DNA of 64,000 bases, taken from Carnobacterium gallinarum DSM 4847. GTDB taxonomy: Bacteria; Bacillota; Bacilli; Lactobacillales; Carnobacteriaceae. The stretch is taken from the NCBI RefSeq assembly GCF_000744375.1, contig NZ_JQLU01000005.1:1736001-1800000 (forward strand), read 5' to 3'. The notes below the pieces were generated by a model that had not been told where the DNA came from, ran no database searches, and was given only the letters and a program-made list of their open reading frames with translations. The position numbers and the translations under genes are program-made. Below, in pieces: positions 52,749 through 62,450 of the stretch. The number at the start of each line of letters is the position of its first letter. Position 1 is the stretch's first letter.

Positions 52749-54494
52749 ATGAAACTAATTGGGAAGTTTTTAACAGTCAATAAGCGTTTGGTTTTATTCA
52801 CATTTCTTAGTTTATGTATTCAAGTTATCGGGACGTTAGGAGTTCCGTTGCTTGTGGCTAAATTAATTGATGAAGGCATTGTTAGTGGGAATTCTGCTAG
52901 CGTAACTTGGATTGGAATTGAAATGTTAGGAATGGCTATTATCGGCAGTATTGGGGCGATTATTGGTAGTTGGTTATCCGCAGAATTAGCCGCCAAATTT
53001 GGCTTTGAGATACGCAATTCATTTTTTGATAAAGTTCAATTATTGTCGATTAAAGATACAGAAGAATTTGGAACAGCAACGTTATTAACACGTATGACCA
53101 ATGATGTGGATAACATTCAACGAATGCTTGTTTTATTTCTACAAATGATTTTACCGGCACCAATTATTAGTATTTTTGCAATTATTATGACCTACTTGCA
53201 TTCGCCAAAATTAGCAATGATTCCATTGTTATCGATTATTATTTATGGCGGTATTGCTACGTATCTATTAAAGAAAGGCGTTCCATTTTCAAATCAAATT
53301 CAGAAAAATATTGATCGTGTAATGGTGACTTTGCGTGAATTCTTTAATGGAATCACAATGATACGTGCTTTTGATAATCAAGATTATGAAGAAAAACGAA
53401 CCAATCAGACATTTGAGGAATATGGGAATAGTATGATTCGGGTGAATCAAATTTTTGCTTGGTTAACGCCAGTGGCTTTTCTAATTATGGGAGTAGTGTT
53501 TGCTTTGATAATTTGGTTTGGCGGCGTTTTAATTGGTTTTGGTGAAATTGAGATTGGAATTGTCACAGCAGTAATTGAATATTCGATGCTGACATTAGCT
53601 TATTTAATGATGGCAGCAATGGTATTAGTGACACTTCCGCAATCATTGGCTTCATTGAAACGTCTGGAAGAGGTGCTTGGGACAAATGAAGAAATTAAAG
53701 ATTATGTACTTCAGTCGGAAGGGAATTTAGTTGCAAAATCAACAGATCAAGTGATGGTGAATTATCATAAAGTAACGTTTAGTTATGATCGAGCAACAGA
53801 TCCAGTTTTAGAAAATATTGATTTTACGATTTTAAAAGGAAAGACAACAGCTATTGTTGGCGGGACGGGTTCTGGAAAAAGTACGGTAGCCAAACTTTTA
53901 TTGCGTTTAAGTGATGTCAATGCAGGCAGTGTTGTTTTTGATGGAATCGATATCCGGAATCTTTCTCAGGCTGACTTAAGAAGTCGAACGAGTTATGTAC
54001 CACAAAAAGCGTTCTTGTTTAGTGGCACGATCGAAAGTAATTTGCGCATGGGAAAACCAGATGCGACAACAGAAGAATTGGCAAAAGCTCTTGATACAGC
54101 GCAAGCAACTGAATTTATTGCTTCGTTAAAGGATGGCATGGATAGCTTTGTAGCTCAAGGTGGGGATAACTTTTCAGGCGGGCAAAAGCAGCGATTGTGT
54201 ATTGCACGTGCCTTAATTAAACCGGCAGATATTTACATTTTTGATGATAGTTTTTCAGCATTGGACTATAAAACGGATGTCTTATTGAGACAGGCGTTAA
54301 AGCGTGAAATGGGAGAAAAGACGTTATTAATTGTGGCCCAGCGTTTAAGTACAATCCAAGAGGCAGATCAGATTATTGTTTTAGATGATGGTCGAATTGT
54401 TGGCAAAGGCACCCATCAAGAATTAGTCAATAACAACCAAACGTATCAAGAATTTGCAGCCTCACAAGGGATGATTGGAAAGGGGGAGCAGTAA
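52749..54494 (+). CDS. Multidrug ABC exporter subunit, YheI/BmrC-like
   Basis: A 581-residue half-transporter with six TM helices and a NBD. Walker A 'GGTGSGKST' and the signature 'FSGGQKQR' are present. Walker B is 'IYIFDDSFSALD', with Asp in place of the catalytic Glu, as in YheI/BmrC. It pairs with the next gene, one base downstream. SD AAAGGAGG precedes ATG 52749. In the family such pairs export antibiotics or dyes; control here is by MerR, not by a leader peptide. Confidence 0.88.
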   Translation: MKLIGKFLTVNKRLVLFTFLSLCIQVIGTLGVPLLVAKLIDEGIVSGNSASVTWIGIEMLGMAIIGSIGAIIGSWLSAELAAKFGFEIRNSFFDKVQLLSIKDTEEFGTATLLTRMTNDVDNIQRMLVLFLQMILPAPIISIFAIIMTYLHSPKLAMIPLLSIIIYGGIATYLLKKGVPFSNQIQKNIDRVMVTLREFFNGITMIRAFDNQDYEEKRTNQTFEEYGNSMIRVNQIFAWLTPVAFLIMGVVFALIIWFGGVLIGFGEIEIGIVTAVIEYSMLTLAYLMMAAMVLVTLPQSLASLKRLEEVLGTNEEIKDYVLQSEGNLVAKSTDQVMVNYHKVTFSYDRATDPVLENIDFTILKGKTTAIVGGTGSGKSTVAKLLLRLSDVNAGSVVFDGIDIRNLSQADLRSRTSYVPQKAFLFSGTIESNLRMGKPDATTEELAKALDTAQATEFIASLKDGMDSFVAQGGDNFSGGQKQRLCIARALIKPADIYIFDDSFSALDYKTDVLLRQALKREMGEKTLLIVAQRLSTIQEADQIIVLDDGRIVGKGTHQELVNNNQTYQEFAASQGMIGKGEQ

Positions 54495-54495
54495 G

Positions 54496-56283
54496 ATGCA
54501 GCAATTAAAAAAACAAGAAACTAAACAATCCTTAACTAAGTTTTTCCAATTGATTCAACCAGAAAGAAAGATTTTTATTGGCTTATTATTTTGTAGTTTA
54601 ATTGGAAATGCGTTAGTCACAGCGATGCCATTTATTATGGGGATTGCAATCGATGATTTATTGGAATTAATTAAGTTAACTGGCTTTCAACAAGTAACGT
54701 TGGCTGATTTGAATCAAGTCTTAATGGTCCCGGTTTTAATTTTGATTGTATTTGCTGGAATCAGCAGTATGACGTCTTATATTCAAGAGGCAACTATGGC
54801 AAAATTAAGTGAAAAAATCACGTTGCGTTTGCGAAAAGAAATCACAAAGAAATTCAAGAAGTTGCCGATATCCTTTTTCGATCAGCATCAAGTGGGTGAC
54901 ATTTTAAGTCGAACAACAACGGACTTAAATCGTGTTTCTCAAGTATTGTTAACAGGAGTAAATCAATTTTTTTCTTCAGTAGCGAATATTTTATTTGCAG
55001 GTTTTATGTTATTTTATATCGATTATAAAATGACTTTAATTGTGTTAGCCTTGATGTTAGTTAGTTCGTTTGTTACGAAAAAAATTGCTTTGAAGAATAA
55101 AGAACTAGCAGATAAAAGTCAGTCAGAGCTTGGTATTTTAAATAATCAAGCGGAAGAATTTTTTGCAGGTTCTTTAGTGACGAAGACGTTTAATCAACAA
55201 GATGCTGCTAAGAAAGTGATTTTAGCGACGAATAAAAAACAGTATCAGGCTTTTAAAAATGCACAATTTATGAATTATGCGATTTACCCAGCTATTCGTT
55301 TTATCAATCAACTGGCGTTTATTATCAGTGGTGTTCTGGGTGCTATATTAGTGATTCAAGGAGCGATGTCTATTGGGGTGATTCAAGCATATCTTCAATA
55401 TGTGAATCAAATTTCAGAGCCAATTACAACATCGTCTTATGTAATTAATGATATTCAAGGAGCAATGGCTTCAATTGATCGGATTTTTGCTATTTTGGAA
55501 GAGTTAGAGGAAGTTCCAGAAAAAGTGGAATTAACGACGATTACAAAACCAAAAGGTGAAATTCGTTTTAAAGAAGTCCAGTTTGGCTATTCGCCAGATC
55601 AGTTATTGATGAAAAAAGTTGATTTTACAGCGAAGGCCAGAAAGACAATTGCGATTGTTGGACCAACTGGGGCGGGTAAAACAACATTGGTTAATCTATT
55701 GCTACGTTTTTATGAAATCAATGGTGGAATGATTACTTTTGATGGTCATGATATTACTAATCTTTCAAGGAAAAATCTACGTTCAATGTTTGGTATGGTG
55801 CTACAAAACACCTGGTTGTTTGAAGGGACGGTAGCCGATAATATTGCGTATGGTAAGAGAGACGCAACTCGAGAGGAAATTATTCAGGCAGCGAAGGTTG
55901 CGCAATGTGATCATTTTATCCGAACCTTGCCGAATGGATATGAGTCAATTATTTCAAGTGAAGGTGGATTGCTTTCGCAAGGGCAACAACAGTTACTAAC
56001 GATTGCTCGGATTATATTAGCGAATCCTCCTGTTGTCATTTTAGATGAGGCAACGTCTAGTGTTGATACTCGAACGGAAGCACATATTCAACAAGCGATG
56101 AATGAAGTAACTAAAGATCGAACAAGTTTTGTGATTGCTCATCGTCTATCGACAATTGAAAATGCTGATTTAATATTAGTAATGAAGGCTGGAACGATTA
56201 TTGAACAAGGAAATCATCAAGAGTTATTAGCGAAGCCCTCTCTTTATGCGGAGCTTTACCGTAGTCAGTTTCAAGTAACGTAA
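54496..56283 (+). CDS. Multidrug ABC exporter subunit, YheH/BmrD-like
   Basis: ATG 54496 follows AAAGGGGGAG. The 595-residue half-transporter has Walker A 'GPTGAGKTT' and an intact Walker B 'VVILDEATSSVD'. The signature is changed to 'LLSQGQQQ'. The altered signature pairs with the altered Walker B of the partner, giving one inactive and one active ATP site. The gene starts one base after the previous stop. Confidence 0.88.
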   Translation: MQQLKKQETKQSLTKFFQLIQPERKIFIGLLFCSLIGNALVTAMPFIMGIAIDDLLELIKLTGFQQVTLADLNQVLMVPVLILIVFAGISSMTSYIQEATMAKLSEKITLRLRKEITKKFKKLPISFFDQHQVGDILSRTTTDLNRVSQVLLTGVNQFFSSVANILFAGFMLFYIDYKMTLIVLALMLVSSFVTKKIALKNKELADKSQSELGILNNQAEEFFAGSLVTKTFNQQDAAKKVILATNKKQYQAFKNAQFMNYAIYPAIRFINQLAFIISGVLGAILVIQGAMSIGVIQAYLQYVNQISEPITTSSYVINDIQGAMASIDRIFAILEELEEVPEKVELTTITKPKGEIRFKEVQFGYSPDQLLMKKVDFTAKARKTIAIVGPTGAGKTTLVNLLLRFYEINGGMITFDGHDITNLSRKNLRSMFGMVLQNTWLFEGTVADNIAYGKRDATREEIIQAAKVAQCDHFIRTLPNGYESIISSEGGLLSQGQQQLLTIARIILANPPVVILDEATSSVDTRTEAHIQQAMNEVTKDRTSFVIAHRLSTIENADLILVMKAGTIIEQGNHQELLAKPSLYAELYRSQFQVT

Positions 56284-56285
56284 TG

Positions 56286-56328
56286 AAAAAATGCTAGCTG
56301 AAGGAAATCTCCTTTAGCTAGCATTTTT
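56286..56328. terminator. Bidirectional terminator between ABC operon and ABC-F gene
   Basis: An 18-bp stem with a G-U pair (56286-56304 with 56311-56328), A-run on the left and T-run on the right. Confidence 0.9.
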
Positions 56329-56339
56329 ATTTTTTTAAA

Positions 56340-57965
56340 TTAAGCGTACAATTTAGCGACTTGCTCTTGCACGTTTTTATCTTCTAAGAAATCATCATAA
56401 GTTGTATCGCTACGGTCAACAACTCCGTTTGGTGATAGTTCAATAATGCGATTTGCAATTGTTTGAATAAATTGGTGATCGTGTGAACCAAATAGTAAAG
56501 CACCTTTGAAGGCAATCATTCCATCATTTAAAGCCGTAATTGACTCTAAATCTAAATGGTTTGTTGGATCATCTAGGACTAAAACATTTGATTTACTTAA
56601 CATCATCTTAGATAACATACAACGAACTTTTTCGCCACCGGAAAGGACAGAAACTTTTTTCATTACATCTTCACCAGAAAATAACATACGACCTAAGAAA
56701 CTACGTAGGAATGTATTGTCACTTTCTTCTTTTGATGCAAATTGACGTAACCAGTCAACTACTGTTAAATCACCTTTAGCAAATTCAGCAGTGTTATCTT
56801 TTGGTAGGTAAGATTGAGAAGTAGTGACCCCCCATTTAACGCTACCAGAATCAGGTTCCATTTCACCCATCAAGATTTTGAAAAGAGTTGTAATCGCAAT
56901 ATCATTTTGACTGATAAAGGCGGTTTTATTTTCACGATTTAACGAGAAAGTAATATTGTCTAAGATTTTAACGCCATCAATTGTTTTAGAAACATTCTCA
57001 ACACGGATTAAATCATTTCCGATTTCACGATCAGGAGTAAAACCAACAAATGGATAACGACGTGAAGAGGGTTGAATGTCGTCCAATGTGATTTTTTCTA
57101 ACATTTTTTTACGTGAAGTTGCTTGTTTAGATTTAGAGGCATTTGCACTAAAACGAGCGATAAAGTCTTGTAATTCTTTAATTTGTTCTTCTTTTTTAGA
57201 GTTTGAGTCAGAAGCTAAACGGCTTGCTAGTTGACTAGATTCTAACCAGAAGTCATAGTTCCCAACGTAAAGTTTGATTTTACCAAAGTCAACATCAGCC
57301 ATATGCGTACACACTTTGTTTAGGAAGTGACGGTCATGGGAAACGACGATAACAGTGTTAGGGAAATTGATTAAGAATTCTTCTAACCATTCGATTGATT
57401 GTTTGTCTAAACCATTGGTAGGCTCATCTAGTAGTAAGACATCAGGTTTGCCAAATAGTGCTTGAGCAAGTAATACTTTAACCTTTTGTCCACCAGTTAA
57501 TTCGCTCATTGTTTTTTGTTGTAAGCTTTCGTCGATTCCTAAGCCTTGTAATAAAACAGCAGCTTCAGGTTCAGCTTCCCAACCATCTAATTCAGCGAAT
57601 TCACCTTCAAGTTCAGCGGCACGAATACCATCTTCATCGGTAAATTCTTCCTTCATATAAATAGCGTCTTTTTCTTTCATGATATCGTAAAGACGTTTAT
57701 GTCCCATGATAACTGTTTCAAGAACACCATATTGTTCATAGTCATAGTGATTTTGTTTTAGGAAAGTTAAGCGTTCGCCAGATGACATCGATACATCACC
57801 AGTAGTTGGTTGAATATCGCCAGATAAAATTTTAAGGAATGTTGATTTACCAGCACCATTTGCGCCGATAAGTCCATAACAGTTGCCGGGGATGAATTTG
57901 ATATTTACATCTTCAAATAAATTTCTATCTGAAAATAAAAGACTGACATTATTAACTGTAATCAT
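56340..57965 (-). CDS. ABC-F family ATPase, YbiT/YkpA-like
   Basis: A 541-residue soluble protein with two NBDs and no membrane segments. Domain 1 has 'GANGAGKST', 'LTGGQKVK' and 'LLLDEPTNGLD'. The linker (about 240-315) is charged, as in ribosome-binding ABC-F proteins. Domain 2 has 'FISQNDIAITTLF' instead of a normal Walker A (no GKS), 'LSGGEKVR' and 'LVLDDPTNHLD' (Asp for Glu). Housekeeping YbiT-like proteins act on ribosomes; resistance-type ABC-Fs usually keep both sites. The start is ATG 57965. Confidence 0.88.
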   Translation of the reverse strand: MITVNNVSLLFSDRNLFEDVNIKFIPGNCYGLIGANGAGKSTFLKILSGDIQPTTGDVSMSSGERLTFLKQNHYDYEQYGVLETVIMGHKRLYDIMKEKDAIYMKEEFTDEDGIRAAELEGEFAELDGWEAEPEAAVLLQGLGIDESLQQKTMSELTGGQKVKVLLAQALFGKPDVLLLDEPTNGLDKQSIEWLEEFLINFPNTVIVVSHDRHFLNKVCTHMADVDFGKIKLYVGNYDFWLESSQLASRLASDSNSKKEEQIKELQDFIARFSANASKSKQATSRKKMLEKITLDDIQPSSRRYPFVGFTPDREIGNDLIRVENVSKTIDGVKILDNITFSLNRENKTAFISQNDIAITTLFKILMGEMEPDSGSVKWGVTTSQSYLPKDNTAEFAKGDLTVVDWLRQFASKEESDNTFLRSFLGRMLFSGEDVMKKVSVLSGGEKVRCMLSKMMLSKSNVLVLDDPTNHLDLESITALNDGMIAFKGALLFGSHDHQFIQTIANRIIELSPNGVVDRSDTTYDDFLEDKNVQEQVAKLYA

Positions 57966-58362
57966 TTTTGTTTTCTACCTCTATTCTATAGTATATCTAA
58001 ACTATTCTAACACATTATACGGTTAAATGCGATGGTATGAGAGGATTTCTGAAAAATTGTTCATAAATGAATGTGGAATTTAATGGAATAAGAATCAAAA
58101 AAAACTAGTACAAGGACTAGTTTGTCTCTGGATTAGCTCAAAAAAACTTAATTAAAATTGGGCTAATTATACTTTTCTCCTGACTTAGTGGGTGAATATT
58201 TTGATTCATGGGCAAGGTTCTTATCAAGGACTTTTTTGAACGAACTAAAATAAGAGTAGTCCAGTAATCAGACCTTGTTCTGATTTATTGGACTACTCTT
58301 ATTTTGTGTTATTTTAAAAGTTCATCAAATAATAAATGGATAAATAAGTCGGCTATTGTATT
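57966..58362. other. 397-bp intergenic region with hairpins
   Basis: Contains a hairpin AAACTAGT/ACTAGTTT (58102-58123) whose minus-strand copy is followed by T, and a larger inverted repeat at 58247-58305 listed separately. No ORF is apparent. Confidence 0.5.
58247..58305. terminator. Long inverted repeat, bidirectional terminator
   Basis: Arms of about 26 bp (58247-58272 and 58279-58305) with one substitution and one inserted base, and AAAATAA/TTATTTT ends. It follows the 58363 gene on the minus strand. Confidence 0.75.
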
Positions 58363-59397
58363 TTAACGAATCAATTCTGTAAATAAATATAAAAGAGCTT
58401 TATCCTTCATCAAAAGATGCAGTTGATTTCTATAATAAAGAGTCCGATCGTAAACCCGCCATTTGATGAAAGGTGAAGTAACGCTTAAAATAAGTTCTTC
58501 ATTTAAAGTAACCAGTAATTCCCCTTTATTCTCATGAACATATAGGGTATTTAAGTTATGTGGCGGTTGTTGATTTAGCGAGGAAAGCGCCGCCTTGACT
58601 GTAATTGACTTAGAGCGATATTGCTTTTCTTTTTCTAATTTTCGTTTCAGTGGTTCAAATGAAAAAAGTTCGCCTTCATCAATCAATGGCTTTGTCATAG
58701 CTAATGGTAAGGGCAATTCTTCGATAGAGTGTTGCTCTTGATTCAATAGTTCGCTCGCTGTCACACTACGATCTAAAAGGATTTTCTGCTGATGTAAATG
58801 AAAATAAAAAACAAAATCTTCACGATGTGGATGAAATCCAAACTGAATTAGATCCTGCTGACTCCATTCCGAACGACTAGAAAATTGATCGGTTAATTGA
58901 TAAATATTTTCGGCGATTCTGGGTGCGGAATGTTGCGTAAAGCGTTTAGAAACTAGATACTCATAAAGTCCAGCCGCGCCACAAGCTAACGCAAAGCGAC
59001 CATTCTTAGAAATGGCTATATTTAAAACAGGAACATCCCATAACTTAATAATTGGATCGTCTAAATGTTGTTGCGACAGAACATAAAATCCAGTAGAATC
59101 AGAAAAATAAAGTTGATGATTAAACAAAGCTGTTGCCAAAGGAGGTTCATTGAAAGGCAGAGTACGTTCGAGATAAGGTTCTAAATCTGCTAATGTAATG
59201 TGCAAATCTTCAAAAGGAAAGGGTTCAAAATAAACAGGACGCTCCACTTGATTAAGAGCTTTCATCCATTTATTCCAATCATAAATCATTAATTGATTAG
59301 CTTCAGTCCATAAATAAAGTCGACCACTATATAATTGACACTCAAAAAAGCTGCCTTTCAGACTAATTTTTGTTGTAAGTATTTGTTCCTTTTCCAT
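58363..59397 (-). CDS. Protein of unknown function, beta-propeller-like
   Basis: A 344-residue protein without signal peptide or TM segments. Many short beta-strands with aromatic ends ('GRLYLWTEANQLMIYDW', 'HQLYFSDSTGFYVLS', 'GRFALACGAAGLYEYL') resemble a WD40-like or other propeller, but I recognise no family. ATG 59397 follows AAAGGGTG. It lies between the APC permease gene, transcribed the same way, and a terminator. The product is probably cytosolic; no function is proposed. Confidence 0.6.
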   Translation of the reverse strand: MEKEQILTTKISLKGSFFECQLYSGRLYLWTEANQLMIYDWNKWMKALNQVERPVYFEPFPFEDLHITLADLEPYLERTLPFNEPPLATALFNHQLYFSDSTGFYVLSQQHLDDPIIKLWDVPVLNIAISKNGRFALACGAAGLYEYLVSKRFTQHSAPRIAENIYQLTDQFSSRSEWSQQDLIQFGFHPHREDFVFYFHLHQQKILLDRSVTASELLNQEQHSIEELPLPLAMTKPLIDEGELFSFEPLKRKLEKEKQYRSKSITVKAALSSLNQQPPHNLNTLYVHENKGELLVTLNEELILSVTSPFIKWRVYDRTLYYRNQLHLLMKDKALLYLFTELIR

Positions 59398-59484
59398 GAA
59401 AAAAGCACCCTTTCTTAACCAACAGTATTACCTCTATTCTAGCATTGATTCTCACAAAAAAGGAAGTTTTAACAAAATAATCCA

Positions 59485-59523
59485 ATAAAAAAGCCTTCCT
59501 ATCAAATTAGATAAGAAGACTTG
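59485..59523 (-). terminator. Terminator of the APC permease gene
   Basis: An imperfect stem (59487-59503 with 59510-59522) that reads into TTTTTTA on the minus strand. Confidence 0.7.
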
Positions 59524-59527
59524 TTGA

Positions 59528-60970
59528 TTAAACTTTTGGTTTATTAGCGAATTCTCTTTTAGCAATTGCAGGTAAAATCATTCCTAATGCTACAAAGATA
59601 ATCGGAGTAATGACATTTAAAGCAAATTGGAACACCCAAGCTTGTGGATCAGCTGCATATTCGATTTTTGGAACCATTCCTAAAATACAGGCAAATGCAG
59701 TGAAGATAAAGCACCAAGCGCCAATAACATAACCAACTTTATGGTTTTTAACAAATTTATATTCAGAAGTGAAATTTTTATGAAGACGATTTAACATCAT
59801 ATAAGCAAAGAACACCCATAGATAACGCAATGGCATAACAACAGCGTTTAAGTTCAGTAACCATTTGTATAAATCATTCATATTGCCAATTCCGATAGCG
59901 GGTACAATGATTAAAATACTTACCAGAATTCCAGTCATAGCATAACCGTTTACTGGAGTTCCTTTGCTATTTAATTTAGCCAATTTACGTGGAATATATT
60001 CTTCATCTGCATCTCCAAGTAAAATCTTAAGTGGAGCATCAATAGAGAAGGCCAAGGCTGAAACTTGTGCTAGTGTATTCGCAATAGCATAAAGAATCAT
60101 AAAAAAGTTCCCGACGCCATAATACGTACCTAATTTTTGGAAGGCAACGTAAGCACCGTTCGCCATTAAATCATCTGGAATATTATTACTATCAAACAAC
60201 ATCCCCATTGCAAATGAACCAAGCAATGCACAGACCGCTACCATTGCAGCTAATGCTAACATTCCTTTAGGAAATTCTTTAGCAGGATTTTTTGTATTAT
60301 TCACATAAGGCGAGATTTTTTCAGCTCCACCAACAGCAAAAACTAACATTGAGATTGTTGTAAAATAGGCAAAGTTAAAATTCGGTAGATACGTTTTAAT
60401 ATCGCCCATATTCGGTGTTGCAAATGAAGCACCACGAATCGATGGCGCAGCGACTGCCAATAGAATAAACAGTAATGACATGACAAACATAGACATACCC
60501 GCAATGCTTCCAATACGTTTTAATGTTGCCAAGCCTTTTGAAGAAACCCATAAAAAGGCTAAGAAAATTACTAAACTAATTAGTGACACTTGCATAGCAG
60601 GCATCGTGTTAACTAGATCACCATTTTGTTTAACGGCCCAACCAAGAGCAATTAAAATACCTTGAGGTTTTTGAGCTAAGTAGGGAATATGAACAACCCA
60701 ATACGTCCATGCTGCATAATAAGCAAGGCGTTTTGTTGTAGTCTCTTTAATCCAAGTACTTACGCCACCATTTCCATCTTTAAAGGTAGACCCCAATTGA
60801 CCAACAATTAATGCATAAGGAACAAAATATAATAGCATAATTAAAATCCATGAGGTAATAACTGAAATTCCTTGACTTGCATAATTGTTGACAACATTTC
60901 CTAGACCCCAAACTGAAACAAAAGCAATTAGGGCCACGTTATACCAACGTAACTTTTTTTCTTCTTGCAT
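59528..60970 (-). CDS. APC superfamily amino acid permease
   Basis: A 480-residue transporter with 12 hydrophobic segments. TM1 carries 'FVSVWGLGNVVNNYASQG' where many APC proteins have GSGI. TM6 has 'LVFAVGGAEKISPY', the usual unwound GGE-type motif. It resembles the YjeM/glutamate-GABA-antiporter side of the family; the substrate is unknown. SD AAGGAGGAG precedes ATG 60970. An 8-bp inverted repeat TAGAAATG/CATTTCTA (60997-61025) lies in its leader. Confidence 0.87.
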   Translation of the reverse strand: MQEEKKLRWYNVALIAFVSVWGLGNVVNNYASQGISVITSWILIMLLYFVPYALIVGQLGSTFKDGNGGVSTWIKETTTKRLAYYAAWTYWVVHIPYLAQKPQGILIALGWAVKQNGDLVNTMPAMQVSLISLVIFLAFLWVSSKGLATLKRIGSIAGMSMFVMSLLFILLAVAAPSIRGASFATPNMGDIKTYLPNFNFAYFTTISMLVFAVGGAEKISPYVNNTKNPAKEFPKGMLALAAMVAVCALLGSFAMGMLFDSNNIPDDLMANGAYVAFQKLGTYYGVGNFFMILYAIANTLAQVSALAFSIDAPLKILLGDADEEYIPRKLAKLNSKGTPVNGYAMTGILVSILIIVPAIGIGNMNDLYKWLLNLNAVVMPLRYLWVFFAYMMLNRLHKNFTSEYKFVKNHKVGYVIGAWCFIFTAFACILGMVPKIEYAADPQAWVFQFALNVITPIIFVALGMILPAIAKREFANKPKV

Positions 60971-60996
60971 GTAGATAATTCTCCTCCTTATTAGGA

Positions 60997-61025
60997 TAGA
61001 AATGTATATATATCAATCATTTCTA
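60997..61025 (-). promoter_or_regulatory. Inverted repeat in the APC permease leader
   Basis: Perfect 8-bp arms TAGAAATG (60997-61004) and CATTTCTA (61018-61025) with a 13-nt AT-only-like spacer, 27 bp upstream of the start codon. It could be an operator or a leader hairpin. Confidence 0.45.
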
Positions 61026-61286
61026 CCATTAAAAGTAAATATAAATCAAGAGTAATTAAGCTAATTTGTTCTCATGATTTAAACTCTATTTACTGTTTTT
61101 ATCATAAACGTAAACTTATATAGACACAATCTTTTTTATATAAATCTAACAATTACATGAAACTTTGATTAAGACTTTATAAGCAAATCTAAGAGAGCGC
61201 TTTTCTTGAAAGGCAAATGGCTTTTTCTTTCATAAATAAGTTAGAAATGGGATAATAAAAGAAGTCATTATAGAGGAGGAATCGTC
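61026..61286. other. Rest of divergent region before the dehydrogenase
   Basis: AT-rich. TTTCAT (61228-61233), a 17-nt spacer and GATAAT (61251-61256) form a weak candidate promoter for the dehydrogenase. The SD is AGAGGAGG. Nothing else is clear. Confidence 0.35.
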
Positions 61287-62240
61287 ATGAAAAATAAAGG
61301 TATTTGGTTGCTACAAACAACAACGCCCCAGCAACTAGCTAATTTAGCTGAAATTGCACCAACATATGAACTGATTCAAGGAGCAATAGGGGATTTTCCG
61401 GCTGAAAAGATTGAGATTGTTTATGGTTGGAACCAAGAAAAAGCCGGTTTTTTACTAGATTTACCAGATAGTCAGTTAAAGTGGATTCAAGCAAAATCAG
61501 CTGGTGTTGATACAATGGATTTAACAACCTTAGCTAAGTTGGGGATTACTTTAACGAATGGTAGTGGGATTCATGGGATTCCAATTGCTGAATCCGTTTT
61601 TGGAATGCTATTGGCCTATACTCGTGGAATTAAAACAGCGATTCAGCAGCAATCAGAAAGAAATTGGCAACAAGCAGATCGTTTAATTGAGTTACGTGGA
61701 AAGACTATGATGATACTGGGAACGGGTCAAGTGGGAGAAGCTGTAGGAAACTTGGCAAAGGGATTTGGTTTGAAAACGATTGGTGTGAATCGTAGTGGAG
61801 GTTTAGTTGCTTCAATGGATTATGTGATTAAACAATCGGATGTACCAGAGTATTTGCAACAAGCAGATATTGTAGTAAATATTTTGCCGCTGACTTCAGA
61901 AACAACACACTATTACAATGATGCTTTTTTTCAAAGAATGAAAAAGGAAGCAAGTTTTATTAATGTAGGTCGTGGACCATCAGTCGACACAGAAGCACTA
62001 ATTAGAAGTATTCAAAATGGTCAAGTAGCTTTTGCTGGTTTAGATGTATTTGAAGAAGAGCCTCTTCCGTTGGACAGTCCCTTATGGACTATGCCAGAAG
62101 TTTTAGTTACGCCCCATACTAGTGGAATTGCAGAACATTTTAAACAGCGTTTGTTTGCTATCTTTGCTGAAAATTTAAGAGCTTATGTGGAAGGTGACGC
62201 ATTGCCACGAAATGTAATTGATTATCAACGAAGCTATTAA
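61287..62240 (+). CDS. D-isomer-specific 2-hydroxyacid dehydrogenase
   Basis: A 317-residue NAD(P)-dependent enzyme. The Rossmann motif 'MILGTGQVGEAVG' is at about 137-149. Catalytic residues are Arg in 'INVGRGPSVD', Glu in 'DVFEEEPLP' and His in 'TPHTSG', in the family order. It interconverts a 2-oxoacid and its D-2-hydroxyacid; the substrate is not visible. It is short at the N terminus, like the YpdH/GhrA-type enzymes. It faces an APC permease and is monocistronic. Confidence 0.88.
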   Translation: MKNKGIWLLQTTTPQQLANLAEIAPTYELIQGAIGDFPAEKIEIVYGWNQEKAGFLLDLPDSQLKWIQAKSAGVDTMDLTTLAKLGITLTNGSGIHGIPIAESVFGMLLAYTRGIKTAIQQQSERNWQQADRLIELRGKTMMILGTGQVGEAVGNLAKGFGLKTIGVNRSGGLVASMDYVIKQSDVPEYLQQADIVVNILPLTSETTHYYNDAFFQRMKKEASFINVGRGPSVDTEALIRSIQNGQVAFAGLDVFEEEPLPLDSPLWTMPEVLVTPHTSGIAEHFKQRLFAIFAENLRAYVEGDALPRNVIDYQRSY

Positions 62241-62263
62241 GAGGACAATATAAAAATGTAAGA

Positions 62264-62310
62264 ATAGAGAACTCTTGAGATAAAAAGGTGAGTTCTCTAT
62301 TTTATTTTAA
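62264..62310 (+). terminator. Terminator of the dehydrogenase gene
   Basis: A 12-bp stem AATAGAGAACTC/GAGTTCTCTATT (62264-62275 with 62291-62302) followed by a T-rich tail. Confidence 0.82.
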
Positions 62311-62421
62311 TAAATACAATATTGTACATATGCTGTTTAACTGAATTACTTATATGTAAAGCCTTTGAATGAATTTGAGCCTATAGCATAAAAATAATGG
62401 TATCAAATTTAATCTATAAAA

Positions 62422-62450
62422 TTGACACAGTTTTTAGAAGCTGTTATATT
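62422..62450 (+). promoter_or_regulatory. Promoter of the amino-acid ABC operon
   Basis: TTGACA (62422-62427), a 17-nt spacer and TATATT (62445-62450). A small hairpin GCGTT-AAAA-AACGC follows at 62458-62471 in the roughly 90-nt leader. I see no T-box or riboswitch motif. The region 62241-62547 holds nothing else apart from the terminator. Confidence 0.75.

Noticed and set aside
61190-61210. GAGAGCGCTTTTCT as a cre site for the dehydrogenase
   Set aside because: Too many mismatches to the CcpA consensus outside the GCGC core.
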